DNA from: Gigaspora rosea
Taxonomy: Eukaryota; Glomeromycota; Glomeromycetes; Diversisporales; Gigasporaceae
Direction: 5' to 3'
Assembly: GCA_003550325.1 (NCBI GenBank)
Contig: QKWP01001159.1
Coordinates: 76,476-140,475 of the forward strand
DNA: 64,000 nucleotides
Position numbers and translations under genes: made by a program
Part shown: positions 34,971-45,460 of the stretch, in pieces
Numbering within the stretch: the stretch's first letter is position 1
Layout: every line of letters begins with the position of its first letter
The notes under the pieces: model-generated
Told to the model about the DNA's origin: nothing
Databases searched by the model: none
What the model saw: only the letters and a program-made list of their open reading frames with translations

Positions 34971-35148
34971 AAGGGTGTGTGTTTTTTCACGCACCTGCAC
35001 GGCAGTGCACCTCCAAATTAGCCTTAAACATATAAAAATTGTTGTGTTACGTTACATTAAATTAAAAACACAACAACAACCCCTAAAATTTAACTGGCTA
35101 TCTAGAGGGGTGCATAGCCATGTTGGGTGCGCAAAAAACATTTCCCTT
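34971..35148. mobile_element. Small TIR element (MITE) in segment B
   Basis: About 178 bp starting AAGGGTGTGTGTTTTTTCAC and ending with its approximate complement (GCGCAAAAAACATTTCCCTT). The paralogous site in segment A near 18,677 lacks it. The flanks are A/T homopolymers, so the target duplication (6-8 bp, TTTTAA or TTTTAAAA) cannot be fixed. Confidence 0.65.
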
Positions 35149-35559
35149 TTTTAAAAAAATGTATAAATGGACTGCTTCTATTGACAATGCCCCATATTTG
35201 AAAAAAACTGATCCAGGTATCCTGGCAAGTGGATCCTCAAGTTACCCAAGAGCCCATCAAGTTAACTCAGCTGAACCGGGTGAATAACTCTAAAAATTGT
35301 AGATACAGTAGCTTGTTGGTTAAAGAATTTAAATCCCACTTATTAAGCGGATTTAAAGTTATGATGAAAATATTTTATAGAAAAAAATTTGACTATATTT
35401 CTGCAAAGTTATAAGTGTGAGAAGCTTTACAAGCACAATTAACATAACAAAAGGTAGTATTTATTGCCACAAATGTAAAAAGACAAAATTGCCTTGCAGA
35501 AGTAGCTTCATCTCAATAACCATGTTTGTAATAATTAATGTAACTACATGTCTAAAATA

Positions 35560-36473
35560 GCATTTCCCAATTTTGCTAACATTTACTTCTCTAACACCAA
35601 TTATACTGACTGCCATTTCATTTACACCCCACATTCCTGACAACCCATTCCTCTGACAATTCATTTCTCTGACAGCTTACTTCCCCAAATTCCTACTTTA
35701 CCACTTATTTTGTCAACAGCATTTGCAAATAAACTTTCATTTGTAACTATTTTATAACAGGATGATAATTACTATATATTATATTAAACAAACAATTAGA
35801 AATTTAAAAATAATAAATTTATGTTTTAAGGTTGAGTTTGCATCAAAATTATAGTGGTTTCTTTCATGAATTACTATCAAAATTCTCATACAAACTTGCA
35901 TGCTATTCTAATTATCACAGTATGTGGTTAGTTCATGTTGGAGTATTATAGTTTCTATCATGAGTTACAATTATTATTCTGGTGATACATAGTATGTGTA
36001 TTACTAATGCATGTTATTAATATTATCCACATCTAATTTCAAAGATGCAAATGAAAATTAGGGGATTTTTTTAAAAAAAATAATATATATATATATATTG
36101 ATAACAATTTATTATTAATTTATAGCAATATTAATAGATCAATTACTATTATTTTATTTTAAAATTTTCCATGGTTTTTTGGCTATATAGCAAATCAAAA
36201 ATTGCATTCTCACAGTTTGTAATAATTTGAATAATTCCAACATTTCTTATCACATGAACAAAATGATTGATAATCAAAAATCAATTTGTGAAGCTTTATT
36301 AATAGCTGTTGATAAAATGGGTGCAGCTAAAATAGAATATCAGTAAAATGGGATGTTGGAGAAAGAGATTCAGAGAAGTAAGCTGTCAGGGAAATGGGTT
36401 GTTAGGAAAATGGGTAGCATTAGTAAAATTGGTGTTGGATAAGTAGTTTTCAGCAAAGTTTACCAAATTTTGA
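35560..36473. mobile_element. hAT-like non-autonomous element, about 914 bp, in segment B
   Basis: The flanking duplication CTAAAATA is exact at 35552-35559 and 36474-36481. Subterminal sequences are inverted: ACTTCTCTAACACCAATTAT on the left matches the complement of the right end around 36,420-36,450, and CTGACAGCTTACTTC recurs inverted at 36,379. Segment A carries the uninterrupted site near 19,030. The interior includes a patch of the about 100-bp repeat family but no transposase. Confidence 0.7.
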
Positions 36474-36751
36474 CTAAAATATATGCATGTAATTTATTGC
36501 TATTTAAACACTTTTAATTTTAAATTGAATATGCACTAAGTGGATTCAAAAATAAACCTTAAGTAAGTTCTACATTTTTTAACTATTAATGATTTGAGTA
36601 AATTTAAAATTTCATTCAACTAAAGTATATTCAAAATTAACTTAGTTTATTCTAATTCTAGCAAAATTCCATTCTCACTTTCAGGAGATTTAATATAAAT
36701 TTAAAATATAGAGCATTCTTTAATAAAACCTTTTTAGGAAAATAATAAGTA

Positions 36752-37718
36752 CAGTCAGACCTCCCTATAGTCACACCCCATATTATCACACCTCTATTTG
36801 AGCACCTGATTTTGTGCAACGGACTCAAACATAGTAAAAAAACCTCATTATAGTTACAAATCGCTTATAATCACTATTTATTAATAAAAAAACCCTCATT
36901 ATAATCACCAATTTTTAACTAAATATGGATTATATAATCTGATTGGCCAATTTTCATATTCACGTATATTTAAAATTATCTATTAATTGATCATCCGCCT
37001 GTCAACTGGAGAGTGATCCTATAGGCGAAATGTAGAGTGCTTCCATCTAAAATGTTTTTCTTACTAAGTTAATGATACATGTCCGCTAATTTAAAGTTGT
37101 ATAGCTCGTCAAGACGCATCTAACGGCGGTTAGATCATCCAAATCGGCCCGGTGGATAGCGAGTTATCTTCGAAAAATGATTGGCCGACTATATAAAAAT
37201 CCGTGATGGAGATTAAATATGAAAATCACTATAGGCGAAATGTGGAGTGCTTCCATCTAAAACTTTTTTTCTTACTAAGTTAACGATACATGTCCGCTAA
37301 TTGAAAGTTGTAGAGCTCGTCTAGACGCATCTAACGGTGGTTAGATCATCCAAAACGACCCAGTGGATGGTGAGATATCGTCGAAAAAAGATTGGCCGGC
37401 TATATAAAATCTCTTATGCAAACAAATATTGTTTACATAGAGATTTTATATAGTCGGCCAATCGTTTTTCGACGATATCTCGCCATCCACTGGGTCGTTT
37501 TGGATGATATAACCACCATTAGATGCGTCTAGATAAGCTCTACAACTTTTAATTAGCGGGCATGTATCGTTAACTTAGTAAGAAAAAAGTTTTAGATGGA
37601 AGCACGCCACATTTCGCCCATAGATGACCATAATGAGGTATTTTGTTTATAGTCATACCTCTTTACAATCACCAAAATATGGTGTGACGGACTTGGTGAT
37701 TATAGAGAGGGACGACTG
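36752..37718. mobile_element. Non-autonomous pogo/Tigger-type element, 967 bp
   Basis: Ends CAGTCAGACCTCCCTATAGT and (complement) CAGTCGTCCCTCTCTATAAT are typical of the pogo branch of Tc1/mariner, flanked by TA at 36750-36751 and 37719-37720. Segment A shows the empty site near 19,374. There is no transposase. The interior is filled by three copies of one unit (see next entry). Confidence 0.88.
37021..37623. repeat. Three copies of a roughly 180-bp unit, two direct and one inverted, inside the pogo-type element
   Basis: Each unit runs from ATAGGCGAAATGTRGAGTGC through CTAACGGYGGTTAGATCATC to GATTGGCCGRCTATATAAAA. Copies lie at 37021-37195, 37231-37410 and, inverted, 37441-37623. Copies 2 and 3 face each other across about 30 bp and would form a long hairpin. 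Short frames are not conserved, so the unit is probably non-coding cargo or an amplified element. Confidence 0.85.
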
Positions 37719-38117
37719 TATTCAAATATGATTTCTTTTATTATCTTTCAACTACTGTATTTAACAAGATGAAAAGAACTATCAAAGAATTATATAAAAT
37801 TAATTGCCTATATTATTATTGATCGAAAAGTTCAAATAAGATTCAAGCTTTAATTGTTGTAGTAATATGCTGAACTTTTTTAAAATTTGGACTAAGTCCA
37901 TTGCATCAATGTCAAAAGCAGCTATCTCCAAAGTGCTAACTTTATTATTTAATATTTTCAATAGTTCATATTGCAAAACCTAATCTAAAGAGTTACATTT
38001 TTTCTATAATATTGGTGCTGATTAATCTATTAGTAGCAAGGTAGCATTTTGTACTGCAATGCAATTATGTAATATTCATGTATATGTGTGCATAATAGAT
38101 AATAACATGTTTTATTG

Positions 38118-38254
38118 TCTGGAGCGAAGCGGAGGACACTCTGTTTTTAAGTCTGCATTTGATACACAAGATCACGTGAATTCTGTCTGTTCGTTTCCAG
38201 GTTTTTGATTGGCTGTAAATCACGATCATCTGATTGATCTTTTACGCTCCGGAC
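38118..38254. mobile_element. Possible small MITE
   Basis: GTCTGGAGCG at the left is inverted as CGCTCCGGAC at the right with one difference. Base composition is higher in GC than the flanks. No convincing target duplication was found. Confidence 0.3.
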
Positions 38255-38474
38255 ACACAATGTTACGCATTGCCTAGTATTATATGATTTTATTTCTCAC
38301 AAACATTATTTTAAAATAAGGTAAAAATTTTGAGATTGATATAGTAAGTAAAGATTTTATGACAATCCTGTTAGTAATCATTATGGCAAATTATATTAGA
38401 CAATTATAAAAGATCTTTACAATTAATATAATAAATAAATGTTTAGCTTATAAGTTTTTAATGCACACAATAGG

Positions 38475-38680
38475 GTTCCGAAGTTCAGTTCAGTTCAATT
38501 GAGGTTCATGTTCAGGTTCAATGAACCTGAACCTGAACCTGCTCTAAAAGTTCAATACTGAACTGAACCTGAACTTAAAATTATTGAACATGAACCTGAA
38601 CCTGAACTTAAAAAAAGTTCAGTTCAGGTTCAGTTCAAGGTTCATGAACATGTTCAGGTTCATAATATATGCACATGTTT
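38475..38680. repeat. GAACCT/AGGTTC repeat block
   Basis: Many copies of AGGTTC and GTTCAG, and of their complement GAACCTGAACCT, in both orientations, giving extensive self-complementarity. It directly precedes the palindrome at 38.69 kb and resembles the subterminal repeats of hAT-like elements. Confidence 0.6.
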
Positions 38681-38687
38681 ACCTAAA

Positions 38688-39068
38688 TCACAAAGTTAGA
38701 ATCAATTAGTAAAATTAAGAAAATCATAGAAATTTGTATAATTTTATTAATAAAATTATACAAATTTCTCTAATTCTCTAAATTTTACTAATTGATCATA
38801 ACTTTTTGCAATAAGTAAACTTGTTCAGCACTAAAAAATACATCAAATCGACATATTTTATTTTACTTTTCTTAAAATTTGAAGAAAAGATTCTTAATTT
38901 TGAAAAATTTTATCAAAAATTCAAAATTAAGCATCTTTAACGCAAATTTTAAGGAAAATAAAATAAAATATACCGAAATAATGTATTTTTTGGTGCTAAA
39001 CAAGTTTACTTAGATCAAGAAGTTAGGATCAGTTAGTAAAATTTAGAGAATCATAGAAATTTGTATAC
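38688..39068. repeat. Nested palindrome (foldback DNA)
   Basis: Block b (about 38,688-38,740, AGAATCAATTAGTAAAATTA) is inverted at 38,757-38,812 and repeated directly at 39,018-39,068. Between them, 38,812-38,915 is inverted at 38,920-39,015 (GTTTACTTRGATC and TTTTATTTTATTTTC words). The whole 38,757-39,068 forms a palindrome centred near 38,917. Non-coding. Confidence 0.75.
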
Positions 39069-41214
39069 AATTTAAAAGATTTAAACTGAATTCGCTTTCA
39101 AGACATGTTTGAACCCAATCATTGCTCAGAGGCTTTTTGTTTACATATTTTAATATAATCTCTTAATAATGGCTAAATGGTATTTAAATTTCATTTAGAA
39201 AATGTAAAGAAGCAAATTTTCACTTTATTCTTAAATTCTAAGCAGATAATATTTTAAATATTGATTATAAAAATTGATCACAGTTTCGAGATAAAATGTG
39301 ATTTTGATTTGATTATATAAACTAATTAGTTTGCTACTACAATTTACATTTATGCTTAGGTTTTTAGTTCTGTTAAATTTTGATAATCTTTTCATCATTT
39401 TTTAAAAACTTCAGACAATCTTTATTCCCAAACATTGTTTTATCAGGTTCACATAACACTGTGAAGCTTCGTTGTTAATGGACGGTTGTATTGTTTGATA
39501 TTCATTTGACTTATAATTGCATAATATGGCTTTACCGTACAATACTTCCCACATGATTCATGGTAGTTATTGTCTGCAATAACTATATATTACACAAAAC
39601 CAAATACTTATTCGCAACTGTTCAAATAATTGATCGTCTATTCGCAGTTGTTCGCAGGGATTACACAAACAAAAATACATCGATCAATAAGATTAAGTTA
39701 TGAACCTACTTATCATTTAGCTTGTAGCATTAAGCTTTGTAACACTAGTACAGAATACAAATAGATCATATGTTGTGTTCGATAATATTTCTGAGATCAC
39801 TTTGTTCATTAACAAAGTTCTAAATTGATTGTAAACTATTGTCATCGGGGATTTTGATTTGAAAACTTTTGCTTTGCCGACTACATGGAATATTAAAACA
39901 AATCTCCGTTTATTGACATAGACTCAAGTGAACTTAAACTGAATTATTCGGGTAATATGAAAATAAAAAATCTTGCAAAATCATATTTAATATGTTACTG
40001 TAATCATTTGCATTTAAAAAGTATCATTATAGCCTTTAATTTATTAAAAAATCTTTTTATTCAAGATCCTGATAACTATAAAGCTGCTGTCAATCATCCA
40101 GTCCCTTCAGAGTGTGAGCATTTTACTTTGTAATTAAAATTATAAACAAAGGAAAAAAATGGGTATCATTAATAATTATTTTATAAACATTACCTTTGTT
40201 ATGTTTTTTTATAATCTATGATTGAAATCGGATATTGTACACAGCAAAGCGATATAAAAATAGACAATTCAAATTACAGTATATAAATAATATGCTTATG
40301 CCTGGTTGTAGCAAAATTTTATTTTATTTTCTTATGACTATAAATTAACGTCTATATCATGTCTTAGGACAGGAAGACAAGGAAAATGAATTATGGTTTG
40401 TGGTTATCATGGTGATGACGGATATTCTTTTTGCTTAGGAAGTGATGGGCAATAAGGAAAGTCATATATTCTGGTGATATCATTGGATGCTATCTAAATT
40501 AACCCACTCCTATCTTTTTTTATCAGGATGCTGTATATCGTTTCCAATAATGTTAAGATTAGACATAGATCGTCTTGATCATTGGCTAAGTTTTTGCTCG
40601 TGACCTGCTACATTTCCTTTTAGGCTAAAATGAAAAGGATTTTCATCAAATAATTTTATATTATCTTATCAATATCGATATCATATATATCAGATATATC
40701 AAGATAGTTTAGATAATAATAACGATAATGATATCGATATCAATATTGATATAGCCCAAAAATTTTTTATCGTATTCGGGTTGTATTTATAAGATTTTAA
40801 GTTCGACGACTTTTGATTCCATAATAAGATGTATGCATTGCCATGTAAACTTTATTTGAAATTATGTACGTACATACTAAAAATATATTTGTTAGTTTTG
40901 TTAACAAATTCTCAGATTATTCCCAATTATAGCTATGCTTCCATATTTAGATAATGCATTCCTAAAAGGTTTACTAAATATATGCCAAACTTTATAGTAA
41001 AAAAATATACAGTATATTGTGAAAATCAAGATGTCCAAACTTATGTCTTGACTATGATATTCACAGTCTTCTACATAATAATATCGAACTCAGTTATCTT
41101 TTATGATTTTAAAAATCAACTTTTGTGCATTATGCGTTATACATGTCTTTGATATTATTAATTGAGGTAGATAATACTAATTAGTGAACTGTATGTTGTT
41201 TGTCAAAAGAATAA
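39069..41214. other. AT-rich DNA, no gene recognised
   Basis: No open frame of note on either strand. At 40,640-40,760 there are irregular repeats of ATATCGATATC and AGATATATC. Nothing else was recognised. Confidence 0.45.
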
Positions 41215-41216
41215 TA

Positions 41217-41387
41217 CAGTAAGACCTCAGTAAGTGCACACTCTTGGGGCTAAGCTTTAACAATATGCATTTAGAGATCAATAAGAGAAAGTGTATTTAT
41301 AGGGGCAAGTATATATTTTGGCCAGAACTTGAGCATGCATTTAGAGGGTGTGCACTTGTAGAGGGTGCAGTTATAGAGGTTTTACTG
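41217..41387. mobile_element. Pogo-type MITE, 171 bp
   Basis: The left end CAGTAAGACCTCAGTAAGTG is inverted at the right, with GTGCACTTGTAGAGGGTGCA followed by TTATAGAGGTTTTACTG. A TA precedes the left end; the right flank is TG, so one side of the presumed TA duplication has changed. Ends of this kind belong to the pogo/Tigger branch. Confidence 0.65.
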
Positions 41388-41399
41388 TGATAGGTTTTG

Positions 41400-42260
41400 C
41401 AAAAGAATATTTACAGTACTAATGATAGAAATTACTGAAATAGTGAGTAAGTTCTGAAACAATGCTCACAATAGAAATTATGATAATTCCAATATAAACT
41501 GACTCACCTTAACAACTTATTATAGTTATCAAAACTGTAAGTTCGTAACAGAATTTTCAGCTTTTGTGATTGAAATCACATTCATTTCAATGCAAACCAA
41601 CTCATATTAATCATATATTGTAGTCACCAGAGTAGTAAGTTCTGTAACAGAATAATTTACAGTCATGATAGAAACACAACAATTCCAATGCAAGCTATCC
41701 CAGACTTAACTGTTACCAAATATTGTGTAAATCTTGCAATAGATTTTCCTGCAATAGAAATACAATAATTTCTATGCAAATTATTTTGTTTACCACATAT
41801 TGTGGTTGTGGTCACTGGAATAGAGAATAAATACTATAATAAATTCTTTTTAAGTAGCTCAATTCCAATACAAACTAACTCACTTATCTTAATCACATAT
41901 TATGGCCAATGGAATAGTAAGTAATTTTGTAGTTAAATTATGCAGTAACTCACAATAGAAATTATGCCAAATTTAATATAAACTAACTTATATTAACAAC
42001 AAATTGTAGAATTATAATAGTAAGTTTGTAATAAAATTTTTTCAATAATTTACAATAAAAGTTATGACATTCTATTGCAAACTAAAATTTAATTGCATAT
42101 TATATTCACCTGAATAGTAAGTGAATAAGCTCTGTAACAAAATTTTGTTTGCACTAGCATGCTTATATGATAATTTTAATGTTAGTTAACTCATCTTATT
42201 TATAATAGTGAATAAATTCTATAACTGAATTTTTCATTGGCTCATGAATAATATTAATTT
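41400..42260. repeat. Diverged tandem array, about eight units of roughly 100 bp
   Basis: Each unit carries CAAACTAACTCAY, a TTAATCACATATTGTAGTCAC-like stretch of which no more than part is kept, then GAATAGTAAGTTCTGTAACA and CAATAGAAATTATG. Unit starts fall near 41,496, 41,597, 41,690, 41,778, 41,871, 41,980, 42,080 and 42,183. Related units occur at 13.6-13.9 kb and 35.8-36.0 kb. It is satellite-like and non-coding. Confidence 0.65.
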
Positions 42261-43380
42261 AGGCCACACAAAATTATATACCTGGTTTTCATATCATGGG
42301 ATAGTAATCAATAACCTGGCGGCATAGCACTTTTTAACAGTAAATAAATTTTTTTAAATAATGGTCAAAAGAAAAATTCATTAATGCTTTTATTTCATGA
42401 TTTATTATATCTAATATACAGTATTTTCACTCATGGCATTATCTTGAATAATAGCCTGAATTAAGCTTAATTTTGGCTAAATTTTGAAATTACACCAGTA
42501 TTAGACCCCTGCATGTTATAATACAAAAATAGGTAATTGGTTTTCATATCACAAATTAATGATCTATTACCTAGCATAGCACAAACTCAACATATCATAT
42601 ACAAGACCCTCTCAGATATTAGACCCACTTGTATTGTATTAAAAAATTAATTTTTGAAATTGTAAATAATTTCTATATTTGTGTAGTTCTGATGTAAATA
42701 ATTTATACTAAAAAGGTAATGATAGGTAGCTTAGTAGCTTAACTATATGAATGTTATTTTAGGCACATTAAAACATTATAGTGGCTACATAAATGTAGTC
42801 ATTTAGACCTTTTGTACCAATTAAAACTTGAAAACCTCACTAAGTAATATAGTGGTAACTATGTAGCATAGTAGAAATTGTAAAGTAAGTATAACCCTTA
42901 TAGAATAAACTTAGTAATTGCTAAGTAATATAGTAGTGCTAAGTAATATAGTCAGAATTTAACATGTATATAAAGGCCTCAAGTTCTAGACTAGAAGAAA
43001 AATTCAGTTCTATTGTTATTTAATAAAGAATTCTCTTTATTTAGTATTAAATAAATCATTTGACTTTTAACATAAATAAAGAAATTATACTTATCCTTGA
43101 ATTCAACTTGCAACTTTAATAATACCCATCATAACTCAATTCAACAGACTGAATTGACTTTTAATCTTGAATCAGCTTTTTATTAAGACTTGAATTCAGT
43201 TTAATATAATCATTCAAAATTATTTACATGACTTATATTGGCCTACCAATTGGTCTATAATTTATTTTTGCACATGTAAGAAAACTCCAAATCTTTTCTG
43301 AATTAAACCTACATTGATATCACCTAACTGGGATCAACTCCAATACTCTGGTGAACCCATTATTCATTTATATAATATAT
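42261..43380. other. AT-rich DNA, no gene recognised
   Basis: Contains repeated words such as AAGTAATATAGT near 42,840-42,955 but no frame, terminus or RNA gene that I can support. Confidence 0.4.
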
Positions 43381-43607
43381 GTCACGGATGATCGTGAAAT
43401 CGGATGATGATAAAATTTATGGGGTCTCAATTTGAAAATATAAACCCTACCAAAATCCACCTATACTCTTTTATTAATAACCCTAACCCTAAATCCTAAT
43501 TCAACCATAAAAAAAAATTTAACAAAAAAAGTCCTAAAAATTTTTAAAAATCGTACATAAAATAGATTCAAATTTCACCATCATCCAATTTCATAATCAT
43601 CCGTGAC
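43381..43607. mobile_element. MITE family T2, copy 2, with 7-bp target duplication
   Basis: 227 bp, nearly identical to 13,366-13,589 in the same orientation. The ends are GTCACGGATGATCGTGAAAT and ATTTCATAATCATCCGTGAC. The exact duplication AATATAT lies at 43374-43380 and 43608-43614. The interior includes CCCTAACCCTAAATCC. Confidence 0.88.
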
Positions 43608-43614
43608 AATATAT

Positions 43615-44601
43615 TATTATTATTATATTGATATCAGATTATTAATATTTCTGATATTAGTATTACTAGCATCTGTATCTCTATTTATTGTAGTGATTCA
43701 GTAATAGATCATCCCTTCAGTCTCCACTGATTGCATATTCAACTTTAACCAAATCTTTAATACTTATCTATATCCTCTTCTGTACATGAATTAGAGATGT
43801 CACCGAAATTGATTTTTGAAAAAGACCTATTTTGTCTTCATTAGAGAAAATTAAAATTTTTTATAAGGAAGAGCAAATAAAATTTATATAGATATGCTCC
43901 TTATAATTTCGTCTATTTAAAAAAAGTATCAAATAATTTCATCTTTCAAGTAAAATAAGTCAAAAAAAAACTTTGTCTTCAAATTTTAATTTTGGGTTTT
44001 AGAACCCGAAATGCTTTCATCCTCATGTATAACATGAATAGAGTATAAATAGGCACTATTGTCTATATTGTTTTACTCACTCTTCCAAATCAACTATTAC
44101 AGTATGTACTCAGATCTACAATATGGAATAAAGTTTTAGTAAAATGTAAGACCTGGGTATACAAATAAATAAAATAGAATAAACCTCCCAATTATCAGAC
44201 CTATACTCATACAAAAGACTCATAGGTCTAATTATAGATTTTAAAAACAGTGTAATAAAAAAGTTCCAGCCCAGCAGTTTACAATAGTATATTTTTATTA
44301 TAGATATATTATAAGTATTGGCAAATGATTTGTTCATTATTATTCATTATATTTTATTGTTATATCATTTATTAATTATAAAATAAATTATATAATACAA
44401 GAATGCAATAATTCTCAATCAATAAACTATTTACTAACATATTAAAAATTTTAACTTTTACTACTGTAAATTACTATTTAAAATACCTGGTAGTTATAAA
44501 CCAAAAATAGAAAAACAGGTTTATGCAGGTTTTTTCTACAAAACAGCCAATAGAATTGCGATAAACTTGAAATAGACCCAGTATAAATCAAGGGGGATAC
44601 T
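43615..44601. other. AT-rich DNA, no gene recognised
   Basis: A minus-strand frame of 73 codons at 44,116-44,337 has no recognisable feature. Nothing else is seen. Confidence 0.4.
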
Positions 44602-44793
44602 AGGACCCCAAAGAACTCTGATACAACTCAGATCTGAGTTTGTGTAAATTTAGCAGTATTTTAGCCAAATAGATGTATAAAATAGAGCAAAATTTGAAAA
44701 TTTACTATATAAAAATGCAATGTTTGATGAATTTTTATGCAAAATTTCTTTTTTTAGAATAATCTGAGTTGTATCAGAGTTTTTCGGGGTCCT
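44602..44793. mobile_element. MITE family T3, copy 2
   Basis: 192 bp, inserted in the opposite orientation to the copy at 22,775. The ends are AGGACCCCAAAGAACTCTGA and TCAGAGTTTTTCGGGGTCCT. The 8-bp duplication GGGATACT is exact at 44594-44601 and 44794-44801. Non-coding. Confidence 0.92.
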
Positions 44794-45099
44794 GGGATAC
44801 TGATCAAGGGGTATTTTCTACAGTAATTTGCAGTACTAATGCATTAACATGTGAAATTGTTATATATATCACTCTATATTATATGATTGTCAAATAGAGA
44901 GCTTTTATTAGTTAACTGTATTAAAAAAACTTACAAACCTTACTTTACTGACCAAGCTGTTATTTAAACCAATTATAAAAATTTGCATGGCCTTAATACA
45001 AATCTTTATCTATTTTGCTATAAATCATAATGATATTGATAAAATTTTGATAATTTCACTATAATATGATATAGTATACACTATTCTAACTCCCTTTAA

Positions 45100-45460
45100 A
45101 CAACTCATGCGCCTAGTTTTAGAAATAAAATAGTTTTTATACTAAAAATGGAATTAACTTAGGAACTTATTATCTAGGCATTAAATTACCTGGAAATTTT
45201 AACTAATATTTATTTAAAGTCAAATAGTAAAGCTATGTTTTTACTTTTTAATATGTGGGTTCTGAACATTTGTTTTTAAATCTGAAAAATAAATGCAATA
45301 TCTATGTGATATCTTTAGAATTCTGCACTTTTCTTTATAAGTAAACAATGTAAAATACATCCAATTAATTACTTTAATTCCATTGATAAAAATTTAATCA
45401 TAATAATGATCAATGTAACTGACTATTTTAATTAATTAGTCTATGTGACATCCTGATCTA
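45100..45460. mobile_element. Remnant of family T1 MITE upstream of Sel1-kinase copy 2
   Basis: Contains TCTAGGCATTAAATTACCTG, AAATAAATGCAATATC and TTTAATCATAATAATGATCA, matching in order the interior and 3' end of T1 copies (compare CAAGGCATCAAATTACCTTG at 33,100). Shares its position with the remnant upstream of kinase copy 1. Confidence 0.55.

Larger units (their letters stand above)
31880..37840 (+). repeat. Segmental duplication, copy B
   Basis: Matches segment A (15,522-19,480) throughout. It is longer because of a 178-bp MITE at 34,971, a hAT-like element at 35,560 and a pogo-type element at 36,752, none of them present in A. Matching blocks resume precisely after each insertion, for example AACAAGATGAAAAGAACTAT at 37,767 against GACAAGATGAAAAAGATATC at 19,415. 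Confidence 0.85.

Noticed and set aside
43440-43500. CCCTAACCCTAAATCC as a telomere-type repeat
   Set aside because: Only two TTAGGG units, internal to a MITE, and present in the same place in the other MITE copy at 13.46 kb.
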